The position numbers and the translations under genes were made by a program. Below are positions 45,037 to 55,130 of a DNA stretch of 64,000 nucleotides, in pieces (the stretch's first letter is position 1; each line of letters begins with the position of its first letter). The stretch comes from Cubamyces lactineus (taxonomy: Eukaryota > Basidiomycota > Agaricomycetes > Polyporales > Polyporaceae). Below the pieces are notes generated by a model. That model had not been told where the DNA came from and did not search any database. It worked only from the letters and a program-made list of their open reading frames with translations. The stretch is from positions 124,001 to 188,000 of the forward strand of contig JACDTU010000019.1 of NCBI GenBank assembly GCA_022376465.1, given 5' to 3'.

Positions 45037-47270
45037 TTAGCCGAGCTTGCCCTCTTGAATCGCCTTGCGTATCGGGTTGGACTCTTTCGGGAGCGCGCCG
45101 CTCTTCTCGAGCCGGTCGAAGAGCACGAAAAGCTTCTCCGCCTCGCGCTCTTTCTCCTCGTCCGACATCTCGATCGGCGGCGCTGGCTTCTCTGCGATAC
45201 CCGTGATTGGGTTGATGGGCACCCCAGACGCGGTAGTCGTGGGCGCTGATGCGCCGCTCGAAGACGGCCCGCCCGGCGGCGGGGGCGCGCTCATGATGCC
45301 CTTGTTGAAGAGGAAGCCGGCAACGTTACCGTAACCGACGTACGACGCGAGCGTGCTCGCTGCAAAACATGATATCAGTGGTCAGGCGACTAAAGGGCTC
45401 AAGACCTGCACGTACCGTCTGAGTCGCATACGGCGTAGAGTAGCTCTCCGACCGCATTCTTGAGCTTCGCGTGGTGCACGCTCGCCAACAGCCTTAGCAG
45501 TCTCCCCAGTAGATCCGCACGACCCTCGAGCGGGCTCGTCCGGTCAAGGTCATCAGGCAATATCCATGCGCGCATACGGACGCGGGATGTCTCGTCCGCC
45601 TGGCAAATCTTCGTGATGAGCACCGCGAGCGGGGTCATGACGTCGTCCAGAGACTGGTCCGTCTCCGACCGGCACTTTTCGCGCACCGCGCCGTCGTCCG
45701 GCTCGAGTGTGCCGGGCATGTAGTGGTTCAGCGAGACGTCGAGCAGGTCATACGCGCGCAGGAGGACGTCGACAGGATTTGAGGACGCGTGCGGGGACGA
45801 CGAGCGCGAATGTGACAGCGAGCGACGCCCCGCGGAGAGTGCGGACCAGGCGCGGTCGAACGCGCCTGGCTTGGGGTCTTTGGACGGCCCACTGCTCGTG
45901 GGGGAGTTGGATTGGCTCGAGCTTGAGCTCGAGGACCGAGAAGCTTTCGGGGGTACGTCGGAGGAGGTGCTGGAAGGTTTGGACGAGGATGGGACAGGCG
46001 AGCCGCGGCTGGTGGAATTGGGCGGGAACCAGGCGTTGCGCAGGGAGGGCGAGACAGGGATCGTGATGAGGGAGTGGATCACATGGGTCATGGGCGCCGT
46101 GAGCGGCGCAGGGAAAGATGGTGGTAGCGTGTTGAACGTGCGGAGCAGGTAGGGGAGAATCCTGCAATTGTGGACCCATTAGCGGATGCGCGAGGAAATG
46201 GAAGGATGAAAGCCCGTACCCGTCTAACCGATCGCTCCAGCAATCGCCCATGACTTTCGTTTCATTCTTATTAGAGTCGTCAACCAGCTGATACGAACGC
46301 AGTCAGCGGCAAGATCCAGAAACGCATGCGGGCGCGGCTCACTTTTGGGTAGTGTAACAACAGATTAAACGTAAATTTCAGTAGGTCAGTCATCGCCTCG
46401 CGCGCGAACCTCGTGCCGGTGAGGATGCCTCTTGTCAATACGTCGAGCTTGCCTCCAATGATCTCCATGATATTGGCTGGATGGCCGGGAGGTTTGGCTT
46501 CGACCAGTGACCTTATAAAGTCGCCGGCGAACATCATAGACACCGTCGAGAGAAAGAGGAGCCGGGATGCCAAGAATATACGCTCTGGAACGGCAGATTT
46601 CTGTACGGACGAAGCTGGGTATATATCGCGTCGATCTCCCCAAAACAAAGTGGGACGCACCTCGAGGAGGTCAAGTGCAAAATCGCCCCCGCCGACCTGC
46701 TTCTCGATAAAGGTGGTACGGGCCTGGTCGACGAGGAGCATGGCGTTGGCGACGCATCGGATGGCTTCGTTGGACGCCTCCTGGTCGTCCTTGTGAGCGC
46801 GAGCGAGGGAGAGGAGGGCGGAGAGGTTGGCGGCGGAGGCGATGACCTCGGAGCCTGCAGGGTTCTTGCCTAGAGACTTGACGGCTTGGAGGGCAGGTGC
46901 GGCATCTGTAGTATATGGGACGGATCCGATCGCCTGGTCTGCACACGGACGGAGGCGAGGGAGGGAAGAGGGAGAGGGAACGGACCTTTGGAAGAGAGCC
47001 TTGATTTCTTGGAAGAATTTCCGTTGGGCTTTGCGGCTATGAGATCGTCGATGATGGTTTGGATGAGGTCTGCGCGCTTGGCATCGTCGATCTGGAGAGG
47101 GAGGGCTGGATGGATCAGGAATCGGCGGGGAGCGAGTGTGAGCAGGATATGAGAAAGCGAGGCAAGGACGGAGGCGACGTGCCGTTGGTGATGGACTGGA
47201 GGACTTGGGCGACGTCTGAGCGGGGAGAGGTGGGGGTGAGGGCGGTGTATGCGTTGAGAAACTTGGACAT
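45037..47270 (-). CDS. RIC8: RIC8/synembryn guanine nucleotide exchange factor
   Basis: Cytosolic chaperone and GEF for heterotrimeric G-protein alpha subunits, an armadillo-repeat helical protein. The start at 47270 (MSKFLNAYTALTPTSPRSDV) leads into QIDDAKRADLIQTIIDDL. Helical repeats follow, with ALQAVKSLGKNPAGSEVIAS, EAIRCVANAMLLVDQAR and PERIFLASRLLFLSTVSMMF. The family block REAMTDLLKFTFNLLLHYPK comes next, then the Ser-rich region (about 45850-46000) and SDQSLDDVMTPLAVLITKIC. The C-terminal signature is NPITGIAEKP...MSDEEKEREAEKLFVLFDRL, ending AIQEGKLG at 45037. The first intron appears to use a GC donor (GCACGT) with acceptor ATCCAG, the only choice by eye that keeps frame. All remaining introns noticed use GT. 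Confidence 0.86.
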
Positions 47271-48133
47271 GGGCGAGGACGTGAGCAGCGGGGGAGCTGG
47301 CGAGCTACGGGGGCAGCTTGCGCAGGACGCGGATGGAGAGCGGGAGAGGAGGGGACCACGGCAATGAGCGTCGAGAGGCGGAGGAAGGACGGAAGGTGGG
47401 GAGAGTCTGGGCGTAAGCTCGTGGGAGGAAGAGGAAGAAGAGGAGGAAGTATCTGGGAGGGACAAAACACATCTCCATCTTGCATTCGACCGTGACGGTG
47501 ATGGCAACCAGATCCGGCTCTCTCGCTCGCCCGCTCATGACATATCCCCGCCTTCCCTCATTTCCTACAATCCTCAATCCTCGGCCCGACATATCCCAGT
47601 CGTATGCCCATTTTAATATGTACATTTCCATCCTCCTCCATGCCTAGTCCTCCCCCGACTATATCCGAACTTCTTCCCACCCGCGCTATCCACTCCTCCC
47701 TATCGCACTCGCCTCCCATTCCAGACCGCACTCGACGTCATCCTCACCCATCCCATCCTGCACGTCTCTCGTCATCCCGTCCCCACTCCGTTGAAATCCC
47801 GGCTTTCGTCGCGTTCTTCACCCGGCCCCGACGCCTATCTTCATGACCCACAGCCTTGAGCGTAAATCCCACTCGGTGCGATTTACCAATGTCAGAAGCA
47901 TCAATCCCGTCTAGGCAGCTCTGCGCCCCATCCTGGGACCAGTTCTCCGCCTCTGGCGCGCGCCCGTCTCCGTGGGTCGTCGTCGTCTTGTCGTGTCTCC
48001 TGCCAGTGCCCGCTGCCCGTTATGCCAGCCTGTACCTGGTCTCTTTTACCGTCTGTCCGCGAGCGTATCAGCCTCGAGTCATGCGTGGCCTAATTGTACA
48101 CGGCCGCCAGACCTCCACGTACCCGGTCGCCTC
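47271..48133. other. Intergenic region between RIC8 and MED10
   Basis: 863 bases upstream of RIC8 and downstream of MED10, both on the minus strand. The + strand is C/T-rich. Open frames of about 80-130 codons overlap without recognisable content. It should contain the RIC8 promoter. Confidence 0.45.
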
Positions 48134-49126
48134 TTAGACACCGTTGGCCATCCCTCCATTCACTCCCCCACCGTCTTCTTCAACCTTGATAGGCTGGCCG
48201 TAGTCCGTCGCGTTCGCGTCCGTGAGATATTCCCGGAGCTCAGGGAAGTTCTGGATCAGCGCTTCGTCCAGGTACTTCTTGTACGACTGCCCGCAGCCTG
48301 TCGTCAGCATGCTTCTGCCACTGCGCCCGGACGCGCGCACATCATATCGCCGAGTAGAACTTGTTGTTGACTCACGTCGATGGCCTGTATCTTGCCGTTC
48401 ATGAATTGGTTTTCCGTCGCCGCCCGCTCCAGCCGCTCCTTCGTGAGCAGCATCGGGTTCCGAGAGTTGTCGATGTCGATGAGCACCTGCATGGGAATCA
48501 TCGTGTCCAGGTGCTGCGACATGTCGTCCAGCGTCGCGAGGTGGCTGATCACGTCGTTTCTGTACACCGCCGCGGACGCGGAGCAGAACCCAGTCAGTCA
48601 GCTGCAGTGTTGCTAGCGGAAACGGACAGTAGGCAATTCGACGCGCCCGCAATGCGAGCGCAAAGATAGGGATAGGGTGATTCGGCGTAACTCCTGCGCC
48701 AAGCATTCAAGTCGGTGATTCACACAATACACACAGGCTCAAGCTCACAATTCGAACGGGGCGGAACGGTAGATAATCAGAGCTCAGCACTCACACTCGC
48801 GCGCCGACCTGCTTGCCCGCACCGCCCGGCTTGTCCTTCTCCTTCGTCAGGTCGCCGACGACGGTCGTGCCGAGGTTGTAGAGCGCGTTCGCAAGCCCCA
48901 TGAGCTCCATCTCGAGGTCGCCCTGGATCCCGGGCGGCGGGGGCGTCTCGGCCTCCCGCGGGCTGTCGGGCGCCGCGGGGATGGACCCGGATACTGGGGC
49001 TATGGGCGTGGTGGGTGCGGCAGCTGCGGCACTGGCAGAGTAGGCTGTGGACGGGGTTTGGGGCTGGTGTGGTTGTTGCTGGTGCTGAGGTGGTGGTGGT
49101 GGTGCGGACATGATGTTGCGTGCCAT
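48134..49126 (-). CDS. MED10: Mediator complex subunit 10
   Basis: Middle-module subunit of Mediator, which links transcription factors to RNA polymerase II. The start is taken at the first ATG, 49126 (MARNIMSAPPPP); a second, in-frame ATG at 49111 is equally possible. The N-terminus is low complexity, with proline-, glutamine- and alanine-rich runs. The conserved domain then begins DLEMELMGLANALYNLGTTV and GDLTKEKDKPGGAGKQVG. It continues after an intron with NDVISHLATLDDMSQHLDTM, IPMQVLIDIDNSRNPMLLTK and RLERAATENQFMNGKIQAID. The last exon reads SYKKYLDEALIQNFPELREY and ends in an acidic/Gly-rich tail at 48134. The helical MED10 core is complete; the long N-terminal extension is a fungal feature. 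It is divergent from the small gene at 49548. Confidence 0.93.
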
Positions 49127-49547
49127 GTCTGGGAATGCGCGCACAGGGTTTGTGTCGGGCTCGCTTGTGGCGAGATGGGATGTGTTGTGCCTGAGATGAG
49201 AAACGGAGCAACGTTGGATTCGAACAAGACAACCGCTCTCTCGCTTGTCGTCCGATTGGCGCCCGTGGGTGTGGCTACGTAGCGAAACACGTGGGAGATC
49301 TGATCGGCGATGCCATTATATTGAACGCCATCCGAAGTTGTCGGACTCCTGGCCGTCGTCATCGATTCATCCTCCATCGTCTCGCTACCTTCGAGGGCAC
49401 GGACAGGCATATCGCGGTAGGAAAATGCTGTACAGAATTCTAGCGAGTGAAGAATGACTCTCAACCTTGCGCGACAGAATATCGACCGATCATGAACCGG
49501 TAATGAGCAACGCCTTAGCTGTGATTGCACGGTCGTACGACTGACGA
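49127..49547. other. Intergenic region upstream of MED10
   Basis: 421 bases between the MED10 start and the possible small gene. GATTGGCGC-type and CCAAT-like elements occur near 49250. No gene is evident. Confidence 0.45.
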
Positions 49548-49903
49548 ATGAATGCACGAACCAGCGGACCTATCGTTTTGGTAAGTTTCATGATACCATA
49601 TACGAAGATTCTGACGCTGAGAACATCTCACTGCAGACCATCGACGAAGCCGAGGTATGCTAGATCGCTTCTTACAAGACTTAATTGCGTTGTGACAACC
49701 TTGCGCCGCGGCGATAGTATCTGCTCGACCAGCTGGTAGGTATCTCTTTGTCGCCCTCATATGGACTATAGAAATATGTTGCATAGCCACCGCCATCTGC
49801 CGACGAAGACCCGATGGCGACAAAGCTGCGCAAGAGACTACAAGAGCTGTTGACCGCGCTGAGGGCGGGCGCGGAAGGAACTGGGGGCGCTACTGCCAGC
49901 TAG
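49548..49903 (+). CDS. Possible 61-aa protein with two 18-base exons
   Basis: Not a recognised family. Four exons fit together in phase 0 throughout: 49548-49580, 49637-49654, 49718-49735 and 49787-49903, with introns of 56, 63 and 51 bases. Donors are GTAAGT, GTATGC and GTAGGT, and acceptors are CTGCAG, GATAG and CATAG. The product starts MNARTSGPIVLTIDEAE, continues YLLDQLPPPSADEDP, and then has a basic amphipathic helix (KLRKRLQELLTALRAG) before a small-residue tail (EGTGGATAS). An EAEYLLDQL segment followed by a Leu-rich helix could be a subunit-binding or coiled-coil micro-protein. Support is internal only: all splice sites are good and all junctions are in frame, but there is no homology I can name. 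A nearby ATG at 49552 is out of frame. MED10 is divergent from it. Confidence 0.55.
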
Positions 49904-50357
49904 ATGGCTGAATATTGGTTTTGTAGATGTGTCGAGGTACGTATACGGCCTCGTGCTATCACGTCGACTAATTCCCGTGCTTATACAGGTCTGGGACTAA
50001 CCAGCAGGTGGCCCGGGACGGATTACATAGGATCAATGCGCAAGGAGGATACTTGGTCTATGAATCCACTGTTCCGAGGTTTGGAATGAAAGACACCCCA
50101 TGGCATCGTGTCCTCCGATCGAAGCTGTTGTGGATTGTAGGTCCAGTGACTCTGTAGCGCTCGAAGTCTTCACTGTGACGGTGTTGCAGTTGAACATCCT
50201 CTTGTTCGGCCGCCTACCATGCTACTTGACTTTCTGTCCTTCTTACCTTCATCCTAACACTCGGTTACTTAGAGCTCACCCTCTAGCTTCTACGCTCATC
50301 GCTGCTGGTACCGCGCTCACGCAGACTCTGGCTGTCCTCCTCAGCGATACCGTAACC
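49904..50357. other. Intergenic region upstream of the 704-aa gene
   Basis: 454 bases. An open frame enters from 50100 and joins the next gene in frame, so the true start could lie further upstream. The sequence before 50358 looks like a 5' UTR, with C/T-rich stretches and no strong coding bias. Confidence 0.4.
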
Positions 50358-52537
50358 ATGGCTTCTGGACAGCTATCTCCCTATCCCTCATGCGCTGACG
50401 GCCTCGGCCTCATGAACTGCACCGACCACCTGAGCGCATCCTCCCTTCTCACGCCCACTGCGAGCGTCTGCACCGTCTCCTCGCTCGGCGCAGGCGGGTC
50501 GGAAAGCGGGCGAATGAAGACAATGCAGACGAAAGACATCTTGAAGTCTCCGCAACCGCATCGGTTTCACTTGGTGCCCAGCGGGAGGAAACGTGCGCAG
50601 ACGACCGAGCCGCTGACTCATCGGGGAATGAGCTCGAGACCGAGTGCGCAGTGGAGGCTCAAGGAGGGGCAGCTTGCTTCACCAGAGGGCGAGGGGAGGG
50701 CGGAGGATGAACGCGGGGGGTTCTTCTCGCCGCTAGTTAGCCCGGTGTTGACAACTACACAGGACGCGGTGAGTGGCATCATGATTTCCTGTCAAGCCTG
50801 CCGACGGGTATGCCTTACGATGATCCCCAACAGCTTCTATATTCTCCGCAGTCTCAATATGCTTCGGACAACGACGCTCACGTCTTTTCACACGAAGATC
50901 ACCTACTGGCTTCGGACCATCTGCGATCTCCTGACTTGGTCGAACATCAGTCTCGGCCGACGAGCACTTGCTCAGTACTATCCTCACAGACTACCTCCGT
51001 TTCTTTCACCCTGGTTCAGGACCAGGCCAGCAAGCGGTTCTCCACCGCTTCTGATGCTGTGAACCTGAAGACGGTCCTACGGGACGATGAGCTCAAGCGC
51101 GTTTCCGTACCATACGAGAGCCTGGTCGCTGCGGGAGAAGACGAATACATCCATGCTCAAAGCGAAGCTGACGACGCACCATCCCTTTCTCCTCAGTGCC
51201 ATGCTATTGTCGAGTCGCCAGCGGAAATTGCGTCAGAGCTACCAGACACAGAATTGGGCGATAGGCCCAGTTTCTCTGATAATCCGATCGACTCAATTCA
51301 AACTTCCTCAGCCAGCCTAGAATCCCTGATGTCCGCATGTCATATGCTGCCCCAGGCCGATTCACAGTTCCACGACGACGGGGGGAGACATACATACTCC
51401 GTCATACCTACTGGATCCCTTCTTCCCACCGCAACGTCGAGCCCGAAAGTGAGCCGCCGCGCGACAGACACGAGCCTCGGGTCTCCTAGCAAGAAGCAGC
51501 CGGCAGGGTCGACGCGCGACCGGCGCAAGTTCGCGCTGAGGCGGCAGGCGATCTACGCAGAGTATGGGTTCCAGATCGCCCTGCCGGACTCGGACTCGGA
51601 GTCGTCTGTGAAGATGCTTGCGAGCCCGAGTAGGAAGGGGAGGGCGGTCGTGCAGGGGCGTGCGGCGTCAGCATCAGCGTATGCTACTGGACCTGGAGCT
51701 GGGTTGCCTGGGGGCGGGTCCAGACGGGCGTTATCTGAGTTGGAGCTGGGGGCTGGTTCTCATCTGGGTTTACCCTTGTCTGGTTCGGCTGGTTCGGCTG
51801 GGTCTCTGTGTGATTCTACTGGGAAGGAGACTGGGATGGGCATTGGAATGGGAGATACGAGCCTTGCGATCTCGGAGTCGTCTGCTAGCGGTGGAGACGA
51901 CCTGCGCGACAGGCTGTTCGCGTCGACGAATTCGACGATGGCGCTGCATGGGGTACTTGCGCACGATAGGCTCGAGCGGCTCTCGGTGCAGGATGATATT
52001 CTTGGGGCGACGCGACATGCGCTTGTAGACTCGACCTCGGACTTGGCTTCTCATGCAGGAGCAGGCTCAGACTCAGGTTTGGCGACTAGTACGCCTCCGC
52101 CATCGCGTGTGAAGGGACGTGCTGCTGAACGGCGGACGTTGGCTATGGGCATCTCGACTTCTGACTCTGGCACTGGCTTCGGTTCTAATCTGGGGCTCGG
52201 TCACGATTCTAGCACCGGAGAGTGTGGATTCAATCTACACGACAACCTGCAGCTCCTGTCTGCGACATGGGCAAGCTCGCTCCGCGCTCCGAACACAGGC
52301 TGGGCACCTCTACGCATCACGAAACGCAACCCGGCGCCGATCCAGTCGCGCGAGCTCAGCCGGCGGGAGAAGGCACGATTGTCGGTCAGTCGGTCGGAGC
52401 GGAGCGCGAGGCTGTCGGCGTGGGAGATCGACCCGGGGCATCATCCTATCTTGAGGGAGCTGATTGACGAGGTGGATAGGGCGATTGAGCAGTGGCGGCG
52501 GGTTGGGCAGACAAGGACGTATGCCGCATATATGTGA
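50358..52537 (+). CDS. Large Ser-rich protein of unknown function (704 aa)
   Basis: No family recognised. Two exons (50358-50768 and 50834-52537, intron 65 bases, GTGAGT/CAACAG) give 704 aa from the ATG in CCATGGC. Most of it is low complexity and probably disordered: Ser/Thr/Pro-rich at first (LVSPVLTTTQDA), then Ser- and acid-rich (SASLESLMSACH). A short basic, helical block follows (STRDRRKFALRRQAIYAEYG) with a SDSESS cluster. After a Gly/Ser-rich middle, the C-terminal 100 residues look folded: NLQLLSATWASSLRAPNTGW, RELSRREKARLSVSRSERSA and HHPILRELIDEVDRAIEQWR, ending TYAAYM. There is no signal peptide or membrane helix. A regulatory or scaffold protein is a guess. An in-frame upstream extension to about 50100 is possible. 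Confidence 0.7.
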
Positions 52538-52840
52538 ATTTGGAGGGTTCTGCGGGCAGAGCATATCTATGTGTTTTATGAGTGGTAGGAGTACCACCTC
52601 TCACCATGTTTTAGGGGCAGTAATGGCACTACTAGTTTTGTACTAATGACAAACCATTCGTGATATGTCTGTCACTGCCGAAGTTGACTCACCTTCGGGT
52701 GTCGGATCAGCGACGTGAGGAGCTATGCATGCAAGATAGTATGTTTGGAATATGTGAGGTAGAGCAACAATACATCGCAAGACAGTATATTCAAAGCCCT
52801 AGCACCTAAATGTAGCTAGTTGAACCCATTGGCAAAAAGA
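52538..52840. other. Intergenic region between convergent genes
   Basis: 303 bases between the stop codons of the 704-aa gene and the coilin-like gene. AT-richer than its surroundings, as expected for 3' UTRs. No feature seen. Confidence 0.45.
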
Positions 52841-54772
52841 CTATCGCACCGAGACCAACCGCCAGTCACCCTGGAACACGTCCGACCACTCGAACGTCTC
52901 CTCAGCAGGCCCACCTTCCTCGGGGTCGACAACGCCTCCGAAAGAGACTGCTGCAGGGCTCGGCTCGGCGATAGGCTCGACGACGAGCTGCTCGTCGCAG
53001 CTGATGACGCGCCCGACATGAAGGAGGATTTCTGGCGTGAACGTGGCGAAGTTGATGCCGAGGGCCTAGAGGAGTTGCTATGTTGAGGCGCGAGCGAGTT
53101 GAAAGGACGGAACGGAGCAGACATACCTTCCAGCCGATAGTCGTTCCGGGCTGTAGCTGTGCTTTGTCCGTAATCTTTCGGAGGGTATCCCACTGAGCTG
53201 CGACGACAGCGTATTCGGTGCAGTTGCTCCTGGTCGGATCTTTCTGGATGGTTGTGCTGATGGCAGGTCCCATTGATGTCTCTGGCACGTCGTCATACGG
53301 CAGTCCACCCGCGAACATATCAGCTTCTTCCGCAGCCTCTTCCTCAGCATAGTCCCACTTCTCCTCAACCTGCACCTTCTTCTTCTTTTTGTTCTTTTTC
53401 TTGCCCTTGGCGTTCCACATGCCCTCTTCGACATCAACGCTCGTGACGAACATATTGGCAGGGATCTGGCCCCGCTCTTGTTTTTCCGAGGGCGGGACGA
53501 GACGCGGTTGTGCACGCGCGATGGCGGGCGTAGCGGCTGGGGGACTCGGGTTTAGCGCGGCTTCGACGAGTTGGGCGTCTGGGTCTACATCCATGCTCTG
53601 CTGCTGAGCTGAGGTCGAGGGGCCGGGGGCTGCGATGGCATCAGGAAAGACGATCTTCGGTGGGACGCCTTGAGACATGGCACTCTTGAAGCCGCGCCTC
53701 TTGTTCTTGTTCTGGAGGGAAGCCATCATGAACGACGGTGCTTCGCTAGTTGTCTCACGCGCCGGTTCTTGCCCTTTCCCAGAAGCGCGAACAGGCTGCG
53801 TCTCGGGTTCCACAGAGGCAGACGCGGGGGTAGAGGTGGATGCTGCGGCAGCGGTAGGTTCGTGCGTGTGTGCACGGGGACCGAGGGGGATGTCGTTCAC
53901 GCTGGTAGGCTCGGCCGTGAGCGAGAGTCGCTCGTACATTTTCTTGCGTCGTCGTCGGAGGTTGCGACTGTGCGTTGTGGGTTTGCCATAGCCAGGCGGT
54001 ACGGGCGGAGGTGCACTGGTGGGACTGGGCGTTATGCAACGGTAGACATACGCGAATAGTGACACACGTACGGTTTGGAGGTCTGGGACTTGGCTGCAGT
54101 CGTTGTCGCTTTCTTTCCATTGGTCTGCTTTTGGCGAGAAGAGCGCGTTTCCGGTTCGCTGGAAGAGGAAGAAGCAGACGAAGAGGTGGATGTGGAAGAT
54201 GAGTCAGAGTCAGAATCAGACGAGGCATCTGAGCTGTCAGAGTCCGTATCAGATTCGGACGAATCCTCCTCGTCTTCAGATCCAGAAGAGTCTGAGCTCG
54301 AGTCTGACTCCGAAGTAGATTCGACGGTGACCGGTGCAGGCGGTTTGACAGACGTGCGCCGTTTCGTGGAGGCATGAGGGGCAGCGCGACCATCGTCGAG
54401 TTTGGGGCGTTTGCGCGAAGGGCTGGCAGATTCCGGGGCTTTGCGCTTGGGTTGTGGTGGTGAAGGCCTCTTCTTGATGCTAAAGAGGATGCCAGCTATG
54501 AGAGCCTTGGTTGGGGAATAGAAGACAAAGTTTCAATAATATACATACACTATAAGATCACCATCGCGAACGACGTCGATAGGACTCGAGTCGAGAAGCT
54601 CAAAGTCATCGAGAAGGAGGAGGATGTGATCGGGGCGGACGTGTTCGTTGCTGAGTGGTTGCAGGTCAGCGCAAAGAGAGGTTTTGAGGTCGAGGATGGA
54701 GGGAAGGGCATTTGCGCTGAACCAGGCTTTTACGTGCGGGAGAGGAGGGACGCTCTCGACCTTGAGCCGCAT
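52841..54772 (-). CDS. Coilin-like protein
   Basis: Resembles coilin, the scaffold of Cajal bodies. The N-terminal 70 residues form a ubiquitin-like self-association domain: MRLKVESVPPLPHVKAWFSA, LDLKTSLCADLQPLSNEHVR, HILLLLDDFELLDSSPIDVV and RDGDLIVY, ending at an intron near 54545. The middle is disordered, with Ser/Asp/Glu runs (about 54150-54320) and a basic RNLRRRRKKMYERL motif. It also has a very Lys-rich run (KGKKKNKKKKK) next to acidic residues. The C-terminal part has a Tudor-like domain: WDTLRKITDKAQLQPGTTIG, GINFATFTPEILLHVGRVIS, and WSDVFQGDWRLVSVR at the end. The start ATG at 54772 opens directly into the coilin-type strand. N- and C-terminal domains in the right order are the main evidence; overall identity to animal coilin is low. 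Confidence 0.78.
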
Positions 54773-55130
54773 CCTGGTGTTTGGTGAGTATGTGGAGGAG
54801 AGTGGACGAGCACTGGGTGGTGGCTGAGAGAGGCGCCCATGGTTGCGTGGGCCACGTGGTGTGAGATCTGAGATGGGCGATTGCACATGACGAGAGCGAC
54901 CGCCAGCAAGACCGAGGACGAGTACGCGACATTCCACAAGAGACACGTCTGCACTCTACCTCCAGCCACAGCCGCCTCTCCCTCTCCCGCCCTCGGTCTG
55001 TGCACGGGCTCTGTCCTCTTCCGCCTACGACGACGTGTCTGCCCGCTCGTTCTCCTTCCTCTCTTCCTGCACGCTTCGCTGTCTGTACTCTTAGCTTCCT
55101 CTAGCTCTTCCCCACACCCACCAGGCCGTC
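54773..55130. promoter_or_regulatory. Shared upstream region of coilin-like gene and SEC63
   Basis: 358 bases between divergent start codons, with C/T-rich + strand in the second half, as is common for fungal 5' UTRs. No TATA box seen. Confidence 0.5.
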
